This document shows positions 15,749-20,690 of a DNA stretch of 20,690 bases, piece after piece. Source of the stretch: Coriobacteriia bacterium. GTDB taxonomy: Bacteria > Actinomycetota > Coriobacteriia > Coriobacteriales > QAMH01. The stretch covers positions 1-20,690 of the forward strand of contig CAAEQF010000079.1 of the NCBI GenBank assembly GCA_900758075.1, in the 5' to 3' direction. Every line of letters starts with the position of its first letter. Position 1 is the first letter of the stretch. Below the pieces are notes generated by a model. That model did no database searches. It saw only the letters and a program-made list of their open reading frames with translations, and was not told where the DNA came from. The position numbers and the translations under genes were made by a program.

Positions 15749-15919
15749 CTACTGCGCGTCCGGCTCCTCGAACAGCGCGGCAGGGGTCGTGCCCAGGGAC
15801 AACGCGATGCGGACCACCGTGCCCATGGTCGGAGAGCATGCGCAGCGTTCTATTTTGCTGAGGTGCTGCGAGGAAATGCCAGCATCTATATACTTAATTT
15901 TCCACCTGCCCGTGTACTT
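15749..15919 (-). pseudogene. Remnant of an XRE-family HTH regulator (C-terminal half)
   Basis: The frame is open from after a TAA (15920-15922) to TAG (15749-15751), 56 codons. It reads DAGISSQHLSKIERCACSP followed by TMGTVVRIALSLGTTPAALFEE. This matches the recognition helix and following helices of an XRE/Cro-type HTH, including the hallmark LSKIE. The first two helices are missing, and neither of the other two minus frames contains them. No ATG, GTG or TTG precedes the HTH part. It overlaps the end of the 195-aa gene by 26 bp in the +1 frame. Most likely it is a truncated relic; translation by frameshifting from the upstream gene is possible but unsupported. The rest of the gap 15664-15893 holds the SOS promoter. 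Confidence 0.6.
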
Positions 15920-16481
15920 TTATGGTCACCTCGATGTTGTCCATCGTGAAAACCATGGACCTGTCCAATGACGTGTCGGCCGGCGTCACAAGCGTCACCT
16001 GCGGCGATTCCTCTGGTCCGGCTGCTTCGGAATCGCGTCGGAAAAGCTCGAGCACATCGAGGCGCGAATTTTGCCTCCGCATGATTTTCTCGACTCCGTT
16101 CACGATTCCCGCATAATCGCAGTCGTAGACGATGTCGTAGATGTCGCAGTACTCGGCCAGCTCGCGCAAGACCGGGTCGCCGGCCTTTCTCCTGCTGCAG
16201 ACCACCATCAACGCAAGCCCCTGGCCGCACGCTTCCCTGTCATCGACGTACGATCTGACTCCCGACAGCATTCCCTCGACGTCAACGAAGAAGTCCTCGT
16301 CGAGTATCGCGAGCTGCCCTCCTGCGGCACCCAAGTTGAACAGCTCGTCGAAGAGCACGGGGCACTTCTCGTAATCGCAGCGAAAATCCGGCTCGAGGCC
16401 CAGTGCGGCCTGGAAGAGCTGGACGCGCTCATTTGTTGTGAACACGGTGATCGCTTGCGGTAAAAAACGGCTTTCGTGCAT
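15894..16481 (-). CDS. Hypothetical protein with receiver-like alpha/beta pattern
   Basis: A 195-aa protein of unrecognised family. Alternating hydrophobic strands and helices (ITVFTTNE 11-18, AILDEDFF 58-65, LALMVVCSRR 89-98, YDIVYDCD 115-122 followed by helix 124-135) resemble an atypical response-regulator receiver fold, as found at the N-terminus of TadZ/CpaE-type proteins, but no certain phosphoacceptor site can be named. A strand-rich acidic tail (160-195) follows. Six cysteines (35, 40, 85, 95, 112, 121) are more than expected for such a fold. The ATG is preceded by a G-rich ribosome site. The gene is divergent from the RHH-like gene and may be co-regulated with it. Confidence 0.65.
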   Translation of the reverse strand: MHESRFLPQAITVFTTNERVQLFQAALGLEPDFRCDYEKCPVLFDELFNLGAAGGQLAILDEDFFVDVEGMLSGVRSYVDDREACGQGLALMVVCSRRKAGDPVLRELAEYCDIYDIVYDCDYAGIVNGVEKIMRRQNSRLDVLELFRRDSEAAGPEESPQVTLVTPADTSLDRSMVFTMDNIEVTIKVHGQVEN

Positions 16482-16497
16482 GTCATCTCATCCCCCT

Positions 16498-16534
16498 TTG
16501 CATAATGAACAGATAATTATTTACACTTATGCAA
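16498..16534. promoter_or_regulatory. Nested inverted repeat, candidate operator of the divergent pair
   Basis: TTGCATAA (16498-16505) and TTATGCAA (16527-16534) are perfect inverted copies. Between them, almost on the same axis, is the palindrome ATAATTAT (16513-16520), with spacers of 7 and 6 bp. The element lies 16 bp upstream of the 195-aa gene and 83 bp upstream of the RHH-like gene. It is strikingly AT-rich compared with the flanks, so promoters probably lie here too, but no well-spaced -35/-10 pair could be assigned. Confidence 0.5.
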
Positions 16535-16553
16535 TTCCGTTGTTGAGACCAAA

Positions 16554-16570
16554 GCAGGCAAACTACCTGC
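16554..16570 (+). promoter_or_regulatory. Small dyad in the RHH-like gene leader
   Basis: GCAGG and CCTGC pair across a 7-nt spacer, about 48 bp before the RHH-like ATG. It may be a weak leader hairpin or a half-site arrangement. The rest of the 136-bp divergent gap shows only the larger inverted repeat. Confidence 0.2.
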
Positions 16571-16617
16571 ATGTTTTGCTGTCTGCCGCCCACCCGGAGG
16601 CATTTGTTGGAGGCGAG

Positions 16618-17103
16618 ATGACCGGAAGACCCCAAAGGTTGTTCCCCAAGACAGACATGCAGTTTCGCGTTCCCCCGCGCTCCTTCGAAGCCGTGCGTCC
16701 CCTCGTCGAGAACACCATGCACCCGTTCAGGAGCCTGAGTGAGTTCGTCGAATCGCTCGTCTTCCTCTTTCAGTCCATCTACTTCGAGCCCGAGGACAGC
16801 GACATCGTCAAGTTGCTGGAAAAGACCAAGCAAGACCACCTCGCGGACTTCTATGCGCCCCAGCGCCCCGGCAGCAAGCTGGTACATGTCAAAATCGATG
16901 CCGAGGCACGGGATTTCATCAACCTGTACTACCGCAGACACCGCAGCGAGTACACGAGCAAATCGGAGCTCATTGCCTGCATGCTCTTTGCAGCCGGCAC
17001 GTTCGCTCACAGCGAACAGCAGCGAAAGTACCTGCTCAAGCGCATCTCGAACGCGCTGTCCGCGCACCCGGCATGCAAAGAGGGGCGGACCTGGCACCTT
17101 TGA
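16618..17103 (+). CDS. Protein with two tandem ribbon-helix-helix-like segments
   Basis: The only clear plus-strand gene. The 161-aa protein is of no recognised named family. Two segments follow the strand-helix-turn-helix pattern of RHH DNA-binding domains: about 13-52 (DMQFRVPP, then SFEAVRPLVENT, then SLSEFVESLVFLFQ) and about 86-130 (KLVHVKID, then AEARDFINLYYRRH, then TSKSELIACMLFAAG). A charged linker separates them. Since RHH proteins normally dimerise through one strand each, a single chain could form a pseudodimer. The ATG at 16618 has GGAGG 4 nt upstream; the frame is open further without a better start. Divergent transcription from the receiver-like gene across an operator-like repeat suggests autoregulation. 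An alternative is a plain hypothetical protein. Confidence 0.6.
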   Translation: MTGRPQRLFPKTDMQFRVPPRSFEAVRPLVENTMHPFRSLSEFVESLVFLFQSIYFEPEDSDIVKLLEKTKQDHLADFYAPQRPGSKLVHVKIDAEARDFINLYYRRHRSEYTSKSELIACMLFAAGTFAHSEQQRKYLLKRISNALSAHPACKEGRTWHL

Positions 17104-17120
17104 TGCCCTGTCCGCCCCTC
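17080..17120. terminator. Shared hairpin between convergent genes
   Basis: GAGGGGCGGAC (17080-17090) pairs perfectly with GTCCGCCCCTC (17110-17120). Inside, GGCA/TGCC (17093-17096, 17104-17107) extends the stem. The plus-strand RHH-like stop codon (17101-17103) lies in the loop. On the minus strand, where it follows the HEAT-like gene by 30 bp, the stem is followed by TTTG. The hairpin probably acts in both directions. Confidence 0.55.
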
Positions 17121-17150
17121 GTGGCCGGTTGCGTATGTCCGCGCCTGGCG

Positions 17151-17855
17151 CTAGTCGCCGAAGTCGTCTCCGTCGTCGGAATCCGCCTTTTTCGCGCTCT
17201 TGGAATCGAGGTCTTTCAGCTCGCCGCCGCGCCTCGTGTACGCGTCGACGATCTGCTCGGAGCGCATCCTAAGCGTGCCCGACGCCGTCTCGGAATCGAA
17301 TTTCATGCGCATCGCGAGCGCACCGCTCGTCTCCATCGAGATATTGCCCTGCGCAAACTCGACAAGGTGCGTGAGCATGTCGCAGAACTCGTCGTTGCCA
17401 TGGAAGCACTGGATGGTCTCGTCGATGAGCGGCCAGACCTCTTTGGAGTTCTCGGGGCTCGCCGAGCCGTAACCGCACAAGAACCTGAACGCCGCCTCGC
17501 GCACAATGCCGTTGTTCTCATCGTAGAGCGCGTCTTCTGCCAAGGCGAGCGTGTCCTCGTCGTAGCGCTGACCGACCTTGCCCATCTGGTCGAGCGTGTG
17601 CAGCACCTCCCAGCGCGTCTGCGCCTCGGTATGGTTCAGGGCCTCGCAGATGTCTTCTGCGTACGGGAGAAGGACCGTGGCGTCCTCATTGGAGATGATC
17701 GCGACGATCGAAGCCGCCTTCTGCCGCTTGAGGCGGCTCTTCCCACAGAGCAGCTCAACGATGTGCTCGAGCAGCTCTTCGTCTTTCAAGGCGAGCATCG
17801 CCACCTGCTGGCGTTTCTCGGGCGTATCGAGTTCGACGTCGTTTCCTGCCATCAT
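17151..17855 (-). CDS. HEAT-repeat-like protein
   Basis: A 234-aa soluble protein made of paired amphipathic helices in the style of HEAT/armadillo repeats (for example SRLKRQKAASIVAIISN 40-56, ALNHTEAQTRWEVLHTLDQM 72-91, ALYDENNGIVREAAFRFLCGY 109-129). The tail is acidic and charged (DSKSAKKADSDDGDDFGD). Such folds bind other proteins; no catalytic motif is seen. Two ATG codons stand side by side (17853-17855 and 17850-17852) after AGGGGG; spacing slightly favours the second. It begins 15 bp after the citrate synthase stop, so both are probably one transcript. No specific function can be named. Confidence 0.75.
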   Translation of the reverse strand: MMAGNDVELDTPEKRQQVAMLALKDEELLEHIVELLCGKSRLKRQKAASIVAIISNEDATVLLPYAEDICEALNHTEAQTRWEVLHTLDQMGKVGQRYDEDTLALAEDALYDENNGIVREAAFRFLCGYGSASPENSKEVWPLIDETIQCFHGNDEFCDMLTHLVEFAQGNISMETSGALAMRMKFDSETASGTLRMRSEQIVDAYTRRGGELKDLDSKSAKKADSDDGDDFGD

Positions 17856-17870
17856 AAACCCCCTGTCTCG

Positions 17871-19286
17871 TTAGTCGTTGTAGTAGTCGCGGTTGACCGG
17901 CAGGTCCGCCGCAGTCTCCTTTTCCATGCCGTTTTCGCGTTCTTCCATCGGCACGTAGCCGCGCATCTGGTAGACCGACTTGTACGCTGGCCTGATGATG
18001 CGTCTTCCCTCGACGATTTCTTCGAAGCGGTGCGCCGCCCAGCCCGCGATGCGCGCGGTGGCGAACAACGGGGTGTAGAGCTGCTGCGGAATGCCGAGCA
18101 TCTTGTACACGAGCCCCGAGTACATGTCGATGTTCGCGCAGATGACCTTGTGGGACTTGTGCTCCTCGCGGAACAGCTCGGGCGAGAGGCGCTCGATCGT
18201 CTCGATGAGCTCGAACTGCGGCTCGAACTGCGTCCCCTGCGCAAGCTCGCGCGCGTACTTCTTGCACAGCACGGCACGCGGGTCGCTCAGGGTGTAGACC
18301 GCATGCCCCATGCCGTAGATGAGTCCGCTTCTATCATAGGCCTCCTTGCGCAGGATGCGGCGCAGATAATCGGCGACCTGACCCCCGTCGGTGTAGTCGG
18401 CGACCGTGTCCATCAGGTCTTGGTGCATGCCCGCGACCTTGATGTTGGCGCCGCCGTGCTTGGGGCCCTTGAGCGAGCAGATGCCCCCGGCGTACGCGGA
18501 GTAGGCGTCGGTGCCGCTCGAGGTGAGCACGCGCGTCGTGAACGTGGAGTTGTTGCCGCCGCCGTGCTCGGCATGCAGCATGAGCATGATGTCGAGCATG
18601 CGCGCCTCCTGCGGCGTCCACTCCATGTCGTGACGGAGCATGTGGAGCACCGTCTCGGCGGTGGACAGACCGGGAAGCGGCGGGTTGATGTACATCGGCG
18701 CCGTCGGGTCTTCGTGCTGGCGCGAGGCCAGGTACGAGAGCACGGCGATGCGGGGCAGGCGGCTCAGCATCTGCACGGCGATCTGCACCTCGTGCTCGGG
18801 GTCGACGACGTCGGTCTCGGTGGAACTGTCCATCGCATAGAGCATGAGCACCGAGCGTGCCATCATGTTCATGACGTTTTTGGACGGGAAGTTCATGATG
18901 AGGTTGTTGACGAAGCCGCGCGGCAGGTCGCGGTAGGAGTCGATCGACGCGCGGAAGTTCTCGAGCTGGGAGGCCGTCGGCAAATCGCCCGTGAGCAGCA
19001 GGTATGCGACTTCCTCGTAACCGGGACGCCCTTCGGCAACTGCCCCGTCCACCAGGTCCTTGATGTCGTAGCCGCGAATCGTGAGGCGTCCCTCGTCGGG
19101 AATCTTCACGCCTTCGTCGGTGAGGTAGCCGTGCACGTTCGAAATGGAGGTAATGCCGGCGACGACGCCCGTGCCGTCTGCGTTTCGCAGGCCGCGCTTG
19201 ACGTTGAAATGGTCGTAATAGCGCTGGTCGTAACCGCTGTAGGCACCGAAATGCTGGAATACCTCGGACTTTTCGGCCTCGGACAT
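17871..19286 (-). CDS. gltA: Citrate synthase (Si-type)
   Basis: Condenses acetyl-CoA with oxaloacetate to citrate. In an anaerobe this would start the oxidative branch leading to 2-oxoglutarate and glutamate. The 471-aa protein carries the catalytic triad: H241 (LHAEHGGGNNSTF), H328 (YGMGHAVYTLSDPRA) and D387 (NIDMYSG), plus the substrate-binding ARIAGWAAHR (411-420). A 2-methylcitrate synthase cannot be excluded, but no propionate genes are nearby. ATG 19284-19286 is used: upstream codons in the frame would start at the -10 region. The ribosome site is modest (GGAAAAGAG). A HEAT-like gene follows. Confidence 0.93.
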   Translation of the reverse strand: MSEAEKSEVFQHFGAYSGYDQRYYDHFNVKRGLRNADGTGVVAGITSISNVHGYLTDEGVKIPDEGRLTIRGYDIKDLVDGAVAEGRPGYEEVAYLLLTGDLPTASQLENFRASIDSYRDLPRGFVNNLIMNFPSKNVMNMMARSVLMLYAMDSSTETDVVDPEHEVQIAVQMLSRLPRIAVLSYLASRQHEDPTAPMYINPPLPGLSTAETVLHMLRHDMEWTPQEARMLDIMLMLHAEHGGGNNSTFTTRVLTSSGTDAYSAYAGGICSLKGPKHGGANIKVAGMHQDLMDTVADYTDGGQVADYLRRILRKEAYDRSGLIYGMGHAVYTLSDPRAVLCKKYARELAQGTQFEPQFELIETIERLSPELFREEHKSHKVICANIDMYSGLVYKMLGIPQQLYTPLFATARIAGWAAHRFEEIVEGRRIIRPAYKSVYQMRGYVPMEERENGMEKETAADLPVNRDYYND

Positions 19287-19339
19287 GGTTGCTCTTTTCC
19301 GCTGGTGGTGGAGTGGACGCGCAGGTGCAACCCGCGCGT

Positions 19340-19357
19340 TTGTGACCCACAATTATA
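19340..19357 (-). promoter_or_regulatory. Citrate synthase -10 box with overlapping dyad
   Basis: A perfect TATAAT on the minus strand (19352-19357) lies 65 bp before the gltA ATG. Directly downstream TTGTG (19348-19352) and CACAA (19340-19344) form an inverted repeat with a 3-nt centre that would cover the transcription start. No good -35 is seen, so an activator or an unrecognised element may help. The remaining gap to recR (to 19433) holds nothing else recognisable and no clear terminator. Confidence 0.45.
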
Positions 19358-19433
19358 CGCCAGCGAGCCCCAGATACGCCCGTGAGCTGGTGCTCGGTAA
19401 TCCGAACGTAATAATTTAGCCGGATAGGCGGGC

Positions 19434-20030
19434 CTAGAGCAGGCGGCGCGATTCGATGGCGCGGCCGAGCGTCACCTCGTCGGCGTACTCGAGCTCGCCG
19501 CCGACGGGAAGTCCGCTTGCGAGGCGCGTGACCTTGATGTCGAGCGGCTTGATGATACGGGCGAGGTAGCTCGCCGTCGTCTCGCCCTCGACGTCGGGGT
19601 TCGTGGCGAGCAGCACCTCCTGGATGTTCTCGCTCCCCAGGCGCGCCATCAGGTCGGCGATGTGCAGGTCCTGCGGCAGCGAGCCCTCCATCGGGTTGAT
19701 GACGCCGCCGAGCACGTGGTAGAGGCCATGGTAGGAGCCCGTGCGCTCGATGGCGTCGATGTCGCGCGGTTCGGCGACGACGCAGATGGACGTCGTGTCG
19801 CGCTCAGGGTCGAGGCAGACCTCGCATTCGTCGCCCTCGGCGTAGTTATGGCAGCGTGGACACAGGTGTATTGCCTCTTTGACCTCGATAATTGCCTCGG
19901 CCAGGCGGCGGGCGGTCTCATCGTCGGACGTGAGGATCCAGTTGAGGATGCGCTGAGCGGATTTGGGCCCAACACCGGGCATGCGTTCGAGCTCCTCGAG
20001 CGCATGCCGTATCGATGCAGCTTGTTTCAC
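19434..20030 (-). CDS. recR: Recombination mediator protein RecR
   Basis: Works with RecF and RecO to load RecA at single-strand gaps. The 198-aa protein has the complete order: helix-hairpin-helix with MPGVGPKSAQR (17-27), a four-cysteine zinc finger (C57, C60, C69, C72), a Toprim domain from about 81 (VVAEPRD, TNPDVEGE 143-150), and a C-terminal segment RLASGLPVGGELEYADEVTLG that carries the Walker-B-like signature. The start is GTG (20028-20030) with a poor ribosome site, 15 bp after ybaB. The dnaX-ybaB-recR order is conserved widely in bacteria. The stop is TAG. Confidence 0.97.
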   Translation of the reverse strand: MKQAASIRHALEELERMPGVGPKSAQRILNWILTSDDETARRLAEAIIEVKEAIHLCPRCHNYAEGDECEVCLDPERDTTSICVVAEPRDIDAIERTGSYHGLYHVLGGVINPMEGSLPQDLHIADLMARLGSENIQEVLLATNPDVEGETTASYLARIIKPLDIKVTRLASGLPVGGELEYADEVTLGRAIESRRLL

Positions 20031-20045
20031 GGCGAGCTGGGCTCT

Positions 20046-20360
20046 TTAGAACAGGCCGGGGATGTTCATGCCGCCCGTGACGGCGCTCATGCGCTTGGAG
20101 GCCAGCTCCTGGGCATCTTCGAGCCCCTGGTTGACCGCGGCGACGATCATGTCCTGGAGCATCTCGACATCTTCGGGGTCCAGGGCCTCGGGGTCGATCT
20201 TGATGTCCTTGACCTTGAGGTCGCCCGAAACCGTCGCAACGACCATGCCGCCGCCCGCAGAAGCCTCGACGGTCTCGAGCGCGGTGGCCGCCTGGATTTC
20301 TTCCATCTTCTTCTGCATCTTCTTGACCTGCTTGAGCATAGCCTGCTGGTTCATTGCCAT
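20046..20360 (-). CDS. ybaB: YbaB/EbfC family nucleoid-associated protein
   Basis: A small DNA-binding protein that dimerises and is nearly always encoded between dnaX and recR. The 104-aa sequence is full length: an N-terminal helix MLKQVKKMQKKMEEIQ (8-23), the beta-sheet core with ASAGGGMVVATVSGDLKV (33-50), DPEALDPEDVEMLQDMI, and the C-terminal GGMNIPGLF. The ATG has AAGGAG 8 nt upstream, 12 bp after the dnaX stop codon. It is probably co-transcribed with dnaX and recR. Confidence 0.96.
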   Translation of the reverse strand: MAMNQQAMLKQVKKMQKKMEEIQAATALETVEASAGGGMVVATVSGDLKVKDIKIDPEALDPEDVEMLQDMIVAAVNQGLEDAQELASKRMSAVTGGMNIPGLF

Positions 20361-20372
20361 GTGGGTTTCTCC

Positions 20373-20690
20373 TTATTGGTTGTCGTCGTCGACTTCTTGC
20401 ACTTTAACGCCTTTTCCAAAGGCGGACAGCACGTCCGCAAGATCTGCAGCCGTATCGTCATCGATGCGCTTGACGTGCACGTCTCCCGCCGGGGCGTCGA
20501 AGTCCGGCTCTGCAAACGACGCGAGGTAGGCCTCGTCGTAGACCGGCTCCTCATAGGCAGGCGCGTCGTCGTAGGCAGGCGCGCTCGACGCCTGCGCGAA
20601 TCCCGCGTCCGACGCGGTCTCGTACTGGAATTCCTCGCCGCGCACCTTGCCGCGCGTGTCGAGACGGCACTCGAAGTGCACGGTGGCACC
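20373..20690 (-). CDS. dnaX: DNA polymerase III subunit gamma/tau, C-terminal end (partial)
   Basis: The frame is open from the right edge to TAA at 20373-20375, 105 residues plus stop. The final part (TAADLADVLSAFGKGVKVQEVDDD) resembles the end of DnaX. The preceding Ala/Glu/Tyr/Asp-rich segment with repeated PAYD/PAYE/PVYD units looks like a disordered linker. The assignment rests mainly on position: ybaB and recR follow directly, as in the conserved cluster. The clamp-loader ATPase domain would lie outside the window. Confidence 0.75.
   Translation of the reverse strand, partial: GATVHFECRLDTRGKVRGEEFQYETASDAGFAQASSAPAYDDAPAYEEPVYDEAYLASFAEPDFDAPAGDVHVKRIDDDTAADLADVLSAFGKGVKVQEVDDDNQ

Noticed and set aside
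16570..16579. CATGTTTTGC shared with the palindrome near 13326-13340
   Set aside because: Only one half is conserved and the partner half is absent, so a common operator cannot be claimed.
19340..19352. Rex-type redox operator before citrate synthase
   Set aside because: The half-sites are only 3 nt apart, shorter than the Rex consensus TTGTGA-N6-TCACAA.
17073..19385. 770-codon plus-strand frame opposite citrate synthase
   Set aside because: It spans three real features and shows no domain; citrate synthase active-site residues are all on the minus strand.
1..20690. CRISPR array, tRNA or rRNA gene, insertion sequence, prophage or toxin-antitoxin locus
   Set aside because: No regularly spaced repeats, RNA-gene signatures, transposase or integrase motifs were seen on reading both strands. 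The RHH-like gene has no toxin-like neighbour.

Overview
This 20.7-kb window is GC-rich and almost wholly protein-coding. Nineteen intact or window-clipped genes are supported; all but one of them, plus a gene remnant, read from the minus strand (right to left). The exceptions on the plus strand are a 161-aa ribbon-helix-helix-like gene and a possible clipped gene end at the left edge. Gene content and protein style (dnaX-ybaB-recR, mazG-eno, an RF2 closest to the mycobacterial type, a split transketolase, a STAND/BTAD regulator, many GTG starts) suggest an anaerobic high-GC actinobacterium of the Coriobacteriia (Eggerthella/Slackia relatives). That assignment is an inference from recognised families, not a database match.

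From right to left along the direction of transcription. (1) 20690-19434: the 3' end of dnaX, then ybaB and recR, the usual replication/recombination-repair cluster. (2) 19286-17151: a Si-type citrate synthase with a TATAAT box and a small dyad at its promoter, followed 15 bp later by a HEAT-like protein. A hairpin without a strong T-run separates it from the convergent gene. (3) 17103-15749: a divergent pair (tandem RHH-like protein, and a 195-aa receiver-like protein) sharing a 136-bp intergenic region with a nested inverted repeat. Behind the 195-aa gene lies the C-terminal half of an XRE-type HTH with no start codon. (4) 15699-13422: a radical-SAM protein and its family-linked partner, forming a putative DNA modification/repair operon. 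Its promoter carries a perfect LexA/SOS box in the spacer and appears to make a nearly leaderless mRNA. (5) 13228-10350: a 90-aa single-pass membrane protein coupled to an 863-aa ATPase/winged-helix/BTAD regulator. (6) 10251-4504: secA, prfB and two genes for the halves of transketolase. (7) 4430-120: a recognisable sigma70-type promoter, then ftsE-ftsX-mazG-eno with overlapping or nearly touching ends, closed by a 14-bp-stem hairpin.

The most interesting items are the SOS-box-controlled radical-SAM pair, and RF2 (prfB) whose stop-codon-reading tripeptide is Ser-Pro-Thr instead of Ser-Pro-Phe in a window where UAG is the commonest stop. Next come the divergent RHH/receiver-like locus with its operator, the membrane-peptide/BTAD-regulator pair, and an FtsE with about 118 extra disordered N-terminal residues.

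Limits: no searches or alignments could be run, so family names rest on recognised motifs, and positions within proteins were counted by hand.
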